This document shows, piece after piece, positions 20,801-32,393 of a stretch of 64,000 bases of DNA. This stretch comes from Neoarius graeffei (Eukaryota; Chordata; Actinopteri; Siluriformes; Ariidae). The notes beneath the pieces are model-generated. The model was not told the origin of the DNA and made no database searches. It saw only the letters and a list, made by a program, of their open reading frames with translations. A program made the translations under genes and the position numbers. The DNA lies in NCBI RefSeq assembly GCF_027579695.1, contig NC_083576.1, positions 35,639,260 through 35,703,259 of the forward strand. The letters run 5' to 3'. Within the stretch, counting starts at the first letter, position 1; every line of letters starts with the position of its first letter.

Positions 20801-21310
20801 ATGGAGTCTTTCCCGTTTGCTGACCTGGTCCACGCCCTCGCCACAGCCCAGCAAAGCCAGCACCAGGCGCTAGTCATGCTCCGTAAGGAGCAGCGCTTCG
20901 AGGCCCTGGTGTTGGCCCAGCAAGAGGACCGACAGGCGTTCCGGCACCTCCTCGCGTCGGCAGGGACAACCGACGCTTCCATCGCGGGCCCGTCCCCCCT
21001 CACCCTGACAAAGATGGGCCCGCAGGATGACCCCTAAGCTTTCATCACACTCTTTGAGCAAGTCGCGGAGACCTCGGGGTGGCCAATGGATCAGTGCGCG
21101 GCGCGCCTCCTCTCCCTGCTAACGGGAGAGGCACAGCTGGCCGCGCTACAGCTCCCCGCTGACCACAGGCTGGCCTACGTGGACCTTTGCCAGGCCATCC
21201 TCCAGCGCGTGGGGTGCACCCCCGAACAGCAGCGCCAGCGCTTCCACGCTTTGCGCTTGGAGGAAGTCAGCCGGCCATTCGCCGTCTACGTCATCTCCGC
21301 GTCAGAGTGA
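20801..21310 (+). pseudogene. gag: Gmr1-like gag, copy B (N-terminus and part of capsid)
   Basis: It starts at ATG 20801 (MESFPFADLVHALATAQQSQ). A TAA near 21035 interrupts the segment LTKMGPQDDP, and reading continues after it through LFEQVAETSGW, LLSLLTGEAQLAALQLPADH and PEQQRQRF. At about 21280 capsid sequence (RPFA) joins sequence that in copy C lies downstream of protease (VYVI.ASE), marking the internal deletion, and a stop follows at 21308-21310. The zinc knuckle and protease are gone. Confidence 0.87.
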
Positions 21311-24075
21311 GGAGCCGACGGCCCCTCCTCTCTCTATTGGGGAATCCCTCGCAGATTTCCCATTAGAGCAGTCACGAGACGAGACTCTGCGACATGCGTT
21401 TGACCAAGTGAGAGTAATCGATGGTCAAACGCTCCCGCCGAAGGCCACCCCGTCCTTCCCCTACTTCGCGATTATGAAGGATAGGTTATAACGAGTGACG
21501 CAGGACACTCAAACTAAAGAGCGAGTCACGCAACTTTTAATTCCAAAGAGCCTCCGGGAATTGGTATTCCAGGCGGCTCACTTTAATCCCATGGCTGGAC
21601 ACTTAGGGCAGGATAAGACACTAGCCCGAATAATGGCCCGATTCTATTGGCCGGGGATTCGCGGCAGTGTTCGTAGGTGGTGTACGGCGTGCCGCGAATG
21701 CCAGTTAGTAAATCCAGCGGCCATTCCAAAAGCGCCTTTGCGCCCTCTACCATTAATCGAGACCCCGTTCGAAAGGATTGGGATGGATCTCGTCGGGCCA
21801 TTAGATTGGTCAGCACGAGGGTACCGCTTTATATTAGTTCTGGTGGACTATGCAACGCGATACCCGGAAGCAGTGCCTCTGCGCAATATCTCAGCACGCA
21901 GTATAGCAGAGGCGCTCTTCCGCATTATCTCCCAAGTTGGAATCCCCAAAGAGATTCTGACTGATCAAGGCACCACATTTATGTCACGGACACTGCGCGA
22001 ACTGTATGGGTTATTGGGGATTAAGCCGATCCGCACTAGCGTGTATCACCCACAAATGGACGGTTTAGTGGAACGATTCAATCGCACCCTCAAGAATATC
22101 ATTAAAAAATTCATAAGTGAGAACGCACGTAATTGGGATAAGTGGCTCGAGCCCTTGTTGTTTTCAGTGCGAGAGGTCCCCCAAGCCTCCACGGGGTTCT
22201 CCCCGTTTGAATTATTATATGGGCGTAAACCGCGCAGCATTCTAGACGTGCTGCAGGAAAATTGGGAGGGACCTTCACAAAGTAAGAACGAAATTCAATA
22301 CGTTATGGACCTGCGCGCAAAACTCCACATGCTCACCCACCTAACCCAGGAGAATTTGCGGCAGGCCCAAGAACGGCAAGCCCGCCTGTACAACAAGGGT
22401 ACGCGCCTTAGAGAGTTCACACCAGGAGATAAGGTACTCATACTGTTGCCCACATCGAGCTCCAAATTGATCGCGAAGTGGCAAGGACCCTTTGAGGTCA
22501 CACGGCGAGTCGGGGACGTCGACTACGAGGTGAGGCAAACGGACAGGGATGGGGTGCTACAGATTTACCACCTCAATCTGCTTAAACTCTGGAACGAGGA
22601 GGTCCCTGTGGCGTTGGTGTCGGTGGTTCCGGAGAAGGCGGAGCTGGGGCCGGAGGTTCAAAAAGGGACATTGGCATCACGTACCTCTCCGGTCCCCTGT
22701 GGAGACCACCTCTCCCCGACCCAACTCACGGAGGTCGCCCAGTTGAAGACCGAGTTTTTGGATGTGTTCTCGCCCCTGCCCGGTCGCACTAACCTCATAG
22801 AGCACCACATAGAGACGCCCCCGGGGGTGGTAGTGCGTAGCCGCCCTTACAGGCTACCCGAACACAAAAAAAAAGGTGGTTCGGGAAGAACTTGAGACCA
22901 TGCTCGAAATGGGCATCGTCGAGGAGTCCCACAGTGACTGGAGCAGCCCGGTGGTCTTGGTACCCAAGGCCGACGGGTCGGTCCGGTTCTGTGTGGACTA
23001 TCGAAAAGTCAACGCGGTGTCTAAATTCGACGCGTACCCAATGCCTCGTATTGATGAGTTGCTCGATCGACTTGGCACTGCTCGCTTTTATTCGACACTG
23101 GATTTGAAGAAGGGATATTGGCAGATCCCCTTGACTCCATTATCCCGAGAAAAAAATGGCCTTTTCCACGCCATTTGGTTTACATCAATTCGTCACACTT
23201 CCGTTTGGGCTGTTTGGGGTGCCCGCTACATTTCAGCGACTGATGGACAGGGTCCTCCGCCCCCACGCCACCTATGCGGCCGCTTATCTCGACGACATCG
23301 TCTATAGCAATGACTGGCCGAGGCACCTCGAACATCTAAGGGCCGTCCTTAGGTCGCTGAGGCGAGCGGGTCTCACTGCCAACCCGAAGAAGTGTGCGAC
23401 TGGGCGGGTGGAAGTACGGTATCTGTGCTTCCACTTGGGCAACGGGCAGGTGCGTCCCCAAATTAACAAGACAGCAGCAATTGCGGCCTGCCCACGGCCC
23501 AAGACCAAAAAGGGGGCGAGACAGTTCCTGGGGCTGGCTGGGTACTATCGTAGGTTTATACCTAATTATTCAGACGTCACCAGCCCGCTGACTGATCTCA
23601 CTAAAAAGGGGGCACCAGATCCGGTCCAGTGGACGGAGCAGTGCCAGCGGGCTTTCTCTGAGGTAAAGGCTGCACTGTGTGGGGGGCCACTATTACACTC
23701 CCCTGACTTTTCTCTCCCCTTTATGTTGCAGACCGATGCATCGAACAGAGGGCTGGGGGCGGTGTTGCCCAGGAGGTGGAGGGGGAGGACCGCCCCATCC
23801 TGTATATCAGCAGGAAGCTGTCGGTGCGTGAGGGGCACTACAGCACCATAGAGAAGGAGTGTCTGGCCATCAAGTGGGCAGTCCTCACCCTCCGGTACTA
23901 CCTGCTGGGGCACCCTTTCACCCTCTGTTCGGACCACGTGCCCCTCCAGTGGCTCCACCGCATGAAGGATGCCAACGCGCGGCTCACCCATTGGTATCTG
24001 GCACTCCAACCCTTTAATTTCAAGGTGGTCCACAGGCCGGGGGCGCAGATGGTCATGGCGGACTTCCTCTCCCGT
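21311..24075 (+). pseudogene. pol: Gmr1-like pol, copy B: integrase, RT, RNase H (broken)
   Basis: The integrase zinc-binding region is visible (HFNPMAGH, then CTACRECQ). The DDE core includes GMDLVGPL, ILTDQGTTF and DGLVERFNRT. The GPF motif follows near 22490. Breaks: TAC-to-TAA at 21489-21491; a nine-A run at 22866-22874 where copies A and D have eight, shifting integrase out of frame with RT; an extra A near 23153; and the GTTGCCCAGG deletion near 23767 in RNase H, shared with copy A. The RT box is AYLDDIVYS, one residue shorter than DDIIIYS in the other copies. The RNase H end reads HRPGAQMVMADFLSRQ, the unshifted version also seen in copy D. Confidence 0.92.
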
Positions 24076-24078
24076 CAA

Positions 24079-24106
24079 GGGGGGGGGGGGGGGGGGGGGG
24101 GGGGGG
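24079..24106 (+). repeat. 28-G homopolymer, expanded polypurine tract of copy B
   Basis: The same site has 13 G in copies A and C and 11 in copy D. The tract directly follows the end of pol, where plus-strand priming would occur. Length may be affected by sequencing or assembly. Confidence 0.85.
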
Positions 24107-24120
24107 CTGCAGGCCGGACG

Positions 24121-25092
24121 ACCTTTGACCTGGATTTTCATGTGGTTACAATGTCAATTGCCTGTTGACATTTATTGGTAAACTACAAAACTAGAAATTA
24201 ATACAAACAACAACGAATGATTAACAAAATGTGATCTACGAAAATATTTAGAAAGTGGACAGGAAGTGGAACAAAAAGATTTTGACACAGGTTAAACATT
24301 ATCAGTTCATTTGTTTATAAACATTACAATTACTTCCTCATTTATGTAAATACGACATCGATATATTTATAAAAAAATATATTTTGTACCAAATATAAGT
24401 CTATGTAAAACAAATTTCAAATAAAAACTATGCTTCGTTAACTTAATACCACATACTGATTTTTTTTTTTAATTAATAATCTGGAAGTTGATAACTGTGG
24501 ACAAAGGTGTCGATAATTGTAGAATGGTGTCACATGATCTGATATGCTAAGTAATCGGGAACCAACTCATTTTTTTTCCAGTGGAAGTTTGAGTAATTAT
24601 TCATGCACAATTTACGTATTGAAAGTATTTTCTAAATTTGCAGTGGCCAAGAGATCGTTAAGGTATCAATAATTGGAGCCGCCGCTCTATTTCTCTATTT
24701 GAACGATTTGAGCAACCAAAAACAGCACAAAAACTAGAAAAGCACTCAGAGAGCGCAGACATCCGCCAAGAATCCTTTTAAAAAAATCCGGGATCCAGAA
24801 GGTGATCCGGATCACCGCCAAAATTTAATGGACTGTTACTTGTGCCCAGTCACACCTCTGGAAAAAATTTCAGAGCAATCCGTTCATAACTTTTTCTGCA
24901 GTGTTGCTAACAGACAAACCAACAAACAAACAAACAAACCAACCAACGCTACCGAAAACATAACCTCCTTGGCAGAGGTAATAAATCATATAGAAGACAG
25001 ATTAAACATTGCTTACATGAAAGACGGTGTTCGTCTGACCCCCAGGTGAAATTTTCACGTGATGCGTGATGTCATGCACAAGGGGTCTAGAG
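24121..25092. other. Flank of copy B with inverted ends and an RTE-like LINE tail
   Basis: GTGTCGATAATTGTAG at 24507-24522 is the inverse of CTACAATTATCGACAC; partial versions sit directly left of copy B at 20402-20435, so copy B may have inserted in a larger element with such ends. Positions 24765-24985 (GGTGATCCGGATCACC..., a CAAA repeat, CCTCCTTGGCAGAGG) match a repeat tail I recall as an RTE-like fish LINE 3' end. No gene is seen. Confidence 0.5.
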
Positions 25093-27084
25093 CAGTGTTT
25101 CTCAACCACTTTTATAGGCCACAAATTTTTTTTCCAAGTTGAAGTTAATTTTTTACTTGCCGTCGGGTACAATTGCTGGGTTGCATCCGACGTCACGTCC
25201 ACCTCATTAAGCTACGGTCACACTACAGCTCACGATGCTTTGTGATGGGTTATCGATGAAAATGAGGCATTTTGATGGCGATATACACGTGAGCTAAAAG
25301 TAATGATCACACTGTAGATGAACACTTGACTGTCGCACCTTTGGGCGCTGGAGTCTGGCGCAGCTCGAGCAGCTGCGCGCGCTCACGGAGCGTCTTGTGC
25401 GTGCGCTTGGACACAGTCGTTATGGGAAACACCTGACACTGATTTGAGCACAAATCAGCACGCACAGATACAGAAGCTGTTTTCACAGAGGCTTTGAGAA
25501 ACATTATCACAGTCATATTTGTTTCTAGCCATGTTTATAACGCTGTTTAAATACTCTGCTTTTTGTTTTGCTTAAAAAAAATAAAAAATAAAACTTGGAA
25601 GATGGCTCTGGACACTTACAGTAATGCATTTATGTCTGAGGAGTTCAGTTGACTTGCTAACTTTAGGACTGCAATTGTCATGAACAGTTTTGCACTCAAG
25701 TTTGTATCAATGAAGAGTTTATAACTTCAAGAAATAGAGATGAAAGTGGTGCAAAGAAAAAAATCCTGAACTTTTGAAAGTCAAACTAACATGGGGGGGC
25801 GGGCAACGTCCCCCGAAAAAATTTTAATAACATAACACGCAAAACCCTGCATTCTAGTGCATTTTAGTACTTATTTTCACTAAAACAAGTTATAACTTTT
25901 AAGCCTTTTTCTTTCATGTACATTAATGATTAACATGTCAAAAATATCAAATCTAATTCCCCTAGTTAATGAGTAATTTTCAGGAGTGCATTTAGAAAAC
26001 GCGGTGATTTTCCTGCTACACAGTCAATTACTTTGAAAAAAACATCAGACAGTTGAAGGTAAACTCAGCAAAGTCCCAAAACAGTACTGTTAAAAAGTAA
26101 AGGTCTGTTAGAGTTTCTAAAGCTTTCAGGTTTCAATGTTGGGGACATTGAGCCTCGTTTATCAATCTTTTAGTAGAGTTGTGTGTTTGCATAAGCTAAA
26201 GTGAACTAAAAATTTCCAATAAATATTTATGCGAGTTGAAGCAAATTGTTTACATTAGTTCGTATTGTCTGTAAATTTAAACACACCAATGAATACCAAA
26301 TTCCTCATGTAAATCAGGGGCGTAGCTAGGATTTTTCAGGGGTGTGTGTGTGTCACACACTGACTGGCAGCCTGAGTGCATTATGTAACAAAAATTAATT
26401 ACCATTGCTAGTTTTAGGTAGCTTAGAAACCGGCTCTTCCATTATTGCTGTTTCTTCCATGTTTTCTTGATGTTGTGTTCTAGAAACGGCACTAAAACTT
26501 AGCTTCGAAACCACAAAATGCAACTTTGATGGAAAAAAATATATAATTAATTGCTTACCTCTCTTCATGTCGAAAGAAGGAGGAAAGTTTTGGTTGTTTT
26601 GACATGATGAATTATTAACACAAGAGGAAATACTTGTAATTCACAACTAAAAAGACTGCAGCTACACTGGCAGCTTGAACATGCTTTCTAGTGCGATTGT
26701 GCTGCGCTTGCGCAGAACGGTGTCAGTCCTGCACGCCTTAGCACATGCACCTGAAGGCACGCGCGCCTAACGAGCTCCGGCATGCGCGCCGTTAACAAAG
26801 AACACCAGTCTTTAATCAATGAACTATGTTTGGGCTATTTAAGGACTGCGCCCATGCAAGGACGATGCAAAGTATTACGCCACGTCTAGGAATGAGAAAA
26901 ATCCGAAAAATAAATTTCTCCATTCGGGAAACCGGAGACTTTCAAGAGTTTTGTCAAATATCCGGATTTCCGGGTAAATCCGGAAGACTTTCATCTATGA
27001 AGAAAACAAACTTCATATTAAAACTATCATGATTTTCCTGGTTTCACAGTTATACTTTGTGACTCTATAGGACACTGTTATAAA

Positions 27085-27395
27085 TAATAAGTTCAATTTA
27101 TATAGCGCCTTTCTCAAAACCTAAGGTCACTTTATAATTAATAGAAGAGAGTTATTTATAATCACGCTATCTGTCATCACCCAAATGAGGATGGGTTCCC
27201 TTTTGAGTCTAGTTCCTCTCGAGTTTTCTTCCTCATGTCATCTGAGGGAGTTTTTCCTTGCCACCGTCACCACAGGCTTACTCATTGGGGATAAATTAGG
27301 GATAAAATTAGCTCAATTTTAAAGTCTTTAATTTTCTGTAAAGCTGCTTTGCAACAACGCATGTTGTGAAAAGTGTTATAAAAAACTTGACTTAA
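27085..27395 (+). repeat. Dispersed fish repeat with TATAGCGCCTTTCTC head
   Basis: The segment runs from TTTATATAGCGCCTTTCTC through GAGGATGGGTTCCC and TTTTTCCTTGCCACCGTC to GCTGCTTTGCAACAA and a TATAAAAAACTTGA tail. I recall this as a conserved short interspersed repeat of fish genomes. It lies in the part of hAT-1 that the shorter copy lacks. Confidence 0.6.
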
Positions 27396-27429
27396 CTATC
27401 ACGCCTGCTAACAAACACTCTTCTTGTAC

Positions 27430-27663
27430 TTAGATCTGTCTACCGCCGTCTATCGTGTAACGTGCTGATCCCCAGATCTTTAACCCAGCTACATATAAAA
27501 AGTTGTTCACCTCCATGCTCTTCCAGGTTTTCATCTGTTTGTCCATGTAGAACAATGTCTGCAGCACCAGGTAGTTTGAGATTTCGGGGAACTCAACGGA
27601 TGGATAATTTTCCAACTCATTGGAAAAATCCTTCTTTGTTAGCATGTAAGGATCTAATCCCAT
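27430..27663 (-). pseudogene. Fragment of fish multicopy gene (possibly YqaJ family), inside hAT-1
   Basis: The minus-strand reading includes YPSVEFPEISNYLVLQTLFY, then MDKQMKTWKSMEVNNF. After this a frame slip would continue into C-G-W-V-K-type sequence; the equivalent part of the second hAT copy (31720-31920) shows the same slip. I recall this block in multicopy fish proteins with YqaJ exonuclease domains, which are associated with some DNA transposons. Only about 60 codons survive and the upstream N-terminal block is missing. It was probably captured by, or native to, the hAT-like element. Confidence 0.45.
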
Positions 27664-28059
27664 TGAGTGGTTTCGATATCAACTTCTTTTGAGTGTACTT
27701 CTTGGTTTTAATAACTTGCTTGTTTTCTGTACACAAACATGGCAATAAGTTTGTATGTTAATCGACCAGACTCCACTTTTGGATCATTAATCCCTTTTGA
27801 CTGAGAATGACCTGCATGCATGGTTTTATGTTTGCTTCTGGCACATCCTTCCAGTTTTAAATATAATACTTACAATTAAAACAGTTGGTTTTTACTGCAC
27901 TTATTTAATTCCGTTAATGCACTTTACAATAGATTATTAGATTCTAATACAATAGATGAGCCAAAATAATTGGGGACCTTTTTAAATGGGCCCCGACTTG
28001 TTACAAGTATGAATAGGTGGACCTCAAAGCTGAAAAGGTTGAGAACCCCTGGTCTAGAG

Positions 28060-28370
28060 CCCACTCGGCGCCAAGCGCTTCGTCGGCTATCAGCTCATGT
28101 ACGACTCGATTTCGTGAAATAACTTAAATACACACACACACACTATTTTCAAAATTTATTTTGTTTCACATGTTAAGTTGTACTTAAATTGCATTCTCCT
28201 TGTTTTCCTTTACTTCGATATAAGAATTAAACCATTTTGTTAATTGTACAATAAGATGTTGACGTATTTATTATTAATTATTCTCACTTCATACAATCAT
28301 TTATGTACTTGCATTATTCTATCTTTATTGCCCAATCATAATAATCTGCCAATAATAATCTCCGGGTAGC
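28060..28370. other. Non-coding spacer
   Basis: AT-rich; a (CA)6 run near 28131. No gene is seen. Confidence 0.35.
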
Positions 28371-28372
28371 TA

Positions 28373-29913
28373 CAACCCCAATTCCAAAAAAGTTGGGACA
28401 AAGTACAAATTGTAAATAAAAACGGAATGCAATAATTTACAAATCTCAAAAACTGATATTGTATTCACAATAGAACATAGACAACATATAAAATGTCGAA
28501 AGTGAGACATTTTGAAATATCATGCCAAATATTGGCTCATTTGAAATTTCATAACAGCAACACATCTCAAAAAAGTTGGGACAGGGGCAATGAGAGGCTG
28601 GAAAAGTTAAAGGTACAAAAAAGGAACAGCTGGAGGACCAAATTGCAACTCATTTGGTCAATTGGCAATAGGTCATTAACATGACTGGGTATAAAAAGAA
28701 CATCTTGGAGTGACAGCGGCTCTCAGAAGTAAAGATGGGAAGAGGATCACCAATCCCCCTAATTCTGCGCCGACAAATAGTGGAGCAATATCAGAAAGGA
28801 GTTCGACAGTGTAAAATTGCAAAGAGTTTGAACATATCATCTACAGTGCATAATATCATCAAAAGATTGAGAGAATCTGGAAGAATCTCTGTGCGTAAGG
28901 GTCAAGGCCGGAAAACCATACTGGGTGCCCGTGATCTTCGGGCCCTTAGACGGCACCGCATCACAGAGAACATGATCTGTGAACACAATTCACCGTGCCA
29001 TCCGCCGTTGCCAGCTAAAACTCTATAGTTCAAAGAAGAAGCTGTATCTAAACATGATCCAGAAGCGCAGACGTCTTCTCTGGGCCAAGGCTCATTTAAA
29101 ATGGACTGTGGCAAAGTGGAAAACTGTTCTGTGGTCAGACGAATCAAAATTTGAAATTCTTTATGGAAATCAGGGACGCCGTGTCATTCGGACTAAAGAG
29201 GAGAAGGACGACCCAAGTTGTTATCAGCGCTCAGTTCAGAAGCCTGCATCTCTGATGGTATGGGGTTGCATTAGTGCGTGTGGCATGAGCAGCTTACACA
29301 TCTGGAAAGACACCATCAATGCTGAAAGGTATATCCAGGTTCTAGAGCAACATATGCTCCCATCCAAATGACGTCTCTTTCAGGGAAGACCTTGCATTTT
29401 CCAACGCCAAACCACATACTGCATCAATTACAGCATCATGGCTGCGTAGAAGAAGGGTCTGGGTACTGAATTGGCCAGCCTGCAGTCCAGATCTTTCACC
29501 CATAGAAAACATTTGGCACGTCATAAAACGGAAGATACGACAAAAAAGACCTAAGACAGTTGAGCAACTAGAATCCTACATTAGACAAGAATGGGTTAAC
29601 ATTCCTATCCCTAAACTTGAGCAACTTGTCTCCTCAGTCCCCAGACGTTTACAGACTGTTGTAAAGAGAAAAGGGGATGTCTCACAGTGGTAAACATGGC
29701 CTTGTCCCAACTTTTTTGAGATGTGTTGTTGTCATGAAATTTAAAATCACCTAATTTTTCTCTTTAAATGATACATTTTCTCAGTTTAAACATTTGATAT
29801 GTCGTCTACGTTCTATTCTGAATAAAATATGGAATTTTGAAACTTCCACATCATTGCATTCCGTTTTTATTTACAAGTTGTACTTTGTCCCAACTCTTTT
29901 GGAATCGGAGTTG
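28373..29913 (+). mobile_element. Tc1-like transposon, IR/DR type (Tc1-a)
   Basis: TA flanks both ends (28371-28372 and 29914-29915). Inverted repeats of about 210 bp begin CAACCCCAATTCCAAAAAAG on the left. Each arm has an outer (TTCCAAAAAAGTTGGGACAA) and inner (CATCTCAAAAAAGTTGGGAC) copy of a shared core, the arrangement seen in IR/DR Tc1 elements such as Sleeping Beauty. The single gene inside is broken. Confidence 0.93.
28735..29693 (+). pseudogene. Tc1-like transposase (Tc1-a), inactivated
   Basis: The N-terminal helix-turn-helix region is readable (MGRGSPIPLILRRQIVEQYQ, then KIAKSLNISSTVHNIIKRLR). A deletion and frame change near 28970-28985 join it to [10 protein letters not shown] and [10 protein letters not shown]. 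The first catalytic Asp is in [11 protein letters not shown] (29135). A stop follows HMLPSK near 29370. The second Asp is lost: the segment FQ.NAKPHTAS near 29400 lacks the QD codons. The Glu region survives as LSPIENIWHVIKRKIRQ near 29500, and the reading ends VVKRKGDVSQW. The frame breaks and lost catalytic residue make it inactive. Confidence 0.92.
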
Positions 29914-29915
29914 TA

Positions 29916-31285
29916 TATATAAAACGCTGTCAATCGGTAATCCCATTGAACCGCGTTTAGAGAATTTAGTCCAACACTGTGTTCAGTGTAGGTAGCAACT
30001 GTTATAGCCTTATGTTAAAAATAAATGTAAACCTTCATATGAAGTTTGGTACGAGCTAGTTGAAACAATTGAGGTTGAGGAGCTGTCTAATCCAGGAGAG
30101 AAAATCCAGAAGACATACACAAAAACAATTTACTTTCATTAAAAATGTTAACAAAGAGGACAAAAAAAACCTAAGCCGGATTATGTGGCTTATTTTAGAA
30201 CACGATATTTCAACATACGTGACAACAAAATGCATGGTGAATTAATTGGAAAAAAAGAAAAGGGGAAAAAAACTTATAATTACCCATCCTCTGTCATCCA
30301 CAGCCAAATCGTTTTGAATAATTCTTCTTTGAAATGAAGCGTTTGACATCCAACTGAAAGGTGAATTATCGCCACCTACTGGATTGGCGTGTAGGTCTGG
30401 TTCTTCATCTTCGGGTTTTTACGGCAGCTTGCATCCTGGGTGTTGCACTACTGCCATCTTCTGTATTGGAGTAGTTCCTACTTTTCAGGGTTGTCAAGTT
30501 TCCCGATCAGTCCTGTTTTCCTTCTTCTTTGCATTATAATGCAATCTCCCTCAGTTTTTATTCATTTAAATCTGTTTGTTTAGTCTTGTAGTCCTCAGTA
30601 ACCTAAATAGCTCTCTTTTACCCTGCACATTGTCTCCATACTCCAATATACTTTTACTGCTATTTTCTACTCTTCCTACCTCCCATAATTCATTCATCAT
30701 TTCTTGTCTGGGGTGTGAATACTTCCCATATGATGGGAGAACGTGTTCAACTGTTTCCCTCTCCTGGCAATGATAAAAAAAAAAAAAAACTGTTGGATGT
30801 TTTCACAGAATAGGGTGACCAGACGTCCCCGTTTTCTGGGGGCAGTCCCCATTTTTGGTGGCCTGTACCCGGCTGGAATTATCCCTGAAAATGACCCCGT
30901 TTTTAACCATGACTGACAGACCCGGAAAAAAAACCCCAAACCAAATCATCTACAACATTTCAGTATTGTTTTGTGGATCACTTTAAGACGGACTCAGGCC
31001 AATAGCAGAGATGTTCTAGAACACACGCGTGCCCCCGTCAAAATTAATTTTATTAATAAGGTTTAAAAAAGAAATAAAATAAATCATTATGTGGGATTGA
31101 GCTGAAGAGTTTCTGGTATAAATTTGTATTTGATAGTAGGTCCTAGCTTAGTTTTTTTTTTTTTTCGCTCATGATGCGAATGCAGTGAAAAGCAAGCTGG
31201 GCGAGTCCTGCTGGATTTTAACAGGGCGCGGGAGCTTTGAGGATCGACAAAATAACATACTGTATTCCCGGACTGCACTGTAGAC
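29916..31285. other. Non-coding region with decayed repeats
   Basis: Positions 30812-30945 begin AGGGTGACCAGACGTCCCCG and resemble the left end of the hAT-like element at 59683-60793, so a terminal fragment of that family lies here. No gene is seen. T/A runs lie at 30774-30788 and 31152-31165. Confidence 0.45.
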
Positions 31286-32030
31286 CAGGGGTTCTCAACC
31301 TTTTCAGCTTTGAGGTCCACCTATTCATGCTTGTAACGAGTCAGGGCCCATTAAAAAAGATCCCCAGTTACTTTGGCTCATCTATTCCATTAGAATCTAA
31401 TGATCTATTGTAAAGTGTATTAATGGAATGCAGCATCACTCCATTACAGATGGGAGCCCAGGAATTAAATAAATGCAATAAAAACAAACTGTGTTTAATT
31501 GTATGTATTGTATTTAAAACTGTAAGGATGTGCCAGAATCCAACATAAAACCATGCATGCAGATCATTCTCAGTCAAAAGGGATTAATGATCCAAAAGTG
31601 GAGTCTGGTCGATTAACACAAGAACTTATTACCATGTTTGTGTCCAGCAAACAAGTAAGTTATTAAAGCCAAGAAGTACACTCAAAAGAAGTGGATATAG
31701 AAACCACTCAATGGGATAGAACCTTACACGCTAACAAAGAAGGATTTTTTCCTATGAGTTGGAAAATTATCCATCTGTTGAGTTCCCTAACATCTCAAAC
31801 TACCTGGTGCTACAGACATTGTTCTAGACAGACAAACAGATGAAAACTTGGAAGAGCATGGAGGCGAACAACTTTTTATATGTGGCTGGGTTAAAGATCT
31901 GGGGAGGACACTACAAGATAGATGGCAATAGACGGATCTAAGTGCTGGAAGAGTGTTTTTAGCAGGCGTGATATTTACAAAAGCAAAACAGAAAGCATAA
32001 TCATAAAGCAGAGTATTTAAACAGTGTTAT

Positions 32031-32348
32031 TGTGGCAGCGGGGGCGTGGTCAAGCACCGGTCTGTGACAGGAGGGCGGAGTCAGGGAAGGTGAGTGGCAG
32101 AATCACTACACCTGATGGCAATTAACCTGTGTTTGTGTGTCTTCCCAGTAACCGCGCCCTATTTAAGGAGGCAGAGGGAGAGCAGAGGGAGAGCTTCCCC
32201 GGATGAGACTACAGTGAGTGTGTCTGTCTCTGTCTCTGATTGCTATTTGAATTGTCTACTGAAAAGTGCGGCAATAAAGCCTCCGTTGAACCTTGATCTC
32301 TGTCCTGCCATCCTCTGGGCTCCACCCACCCATAGGGAACTTACTACA
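32031..32348 (+). repeat. 5' LTR of copy C
   Basis: TGTGGCAGCG to TTACTACA, TATA-like CCTATTTAAGG near 32158 and AATAAA near 32274. The primer-binding site follows after one base. Confidence 0.93.
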
Positions 32349-32349
32349 G

Positions 32350-32367
32350 TGGTGCCGAAACCCTGGA
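32350..32367 (+). other. Primer-binding site of copy C, tRNA-Phe type
   Basis: TGGTGCCGAAACCCTGGA differs from the copy B and D sites at one base (T for G near its 3' end). Confidence 0.82.
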
Positions 32368-32393
32368 CAGTGGAGCACCAACCCAGCAGCCCC

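Larger units (their letters stand above)
20436..24120 (+). mobile_element. Gmr1-like LTR retrotransposon, copy B (no 3' LTR, internal deletion)
   Basis: The 5' LTR, primer-binding site, partial gag, integrase, RT, RNase H and a 28-G tract are present in order. The element stops about 14 bp after the G-run, so no 3' LTR exists. A deletion of roughly 900 bp compared with copy C removes the end of the capsid, the zinc knuckle and protease. The left flank ends GACAC and the right flank resumes near CCTTTGACC, so the target may have been GACACCTTTGACC, with the second TSD copy lost. Confidence 0.92.
25093..28051. mobile_element. hAT-type DNA transposon, 3-kb copy (hAT-1)
   Basis: The left end CAGTGTTTCTCAACCAC and right end GGTTGAGAACCCCTG are imperfect inverted repeats. 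GTCTAGAG flanks exactly at 25085-25092 and 28052-28059, an 8-bp TSD that defines hAT insertion. No hAT transposase is readable. The interior holds a fragment of a fish multicopy gene (27430-27663, minus) and other repeats, including a SINE-like segment at 27085-27395. A shorter inverted copy spans 31286-37239 and lacks roughly 25570-27370. Confidence 0.85.

Noticed and set aside
23566..24141. 191-residue minus-strand frame with a proline run
   Set aside because: It is antisense of RNase H and the G-run of copy B; the prolines come from the homopolymer.
24465..24530. Possible lost 3' LTR or TSD of copy B
   Set aside because: The sequence shares inverted CTACAATTATCGACAC words with the left flank but has no LTR similarity.
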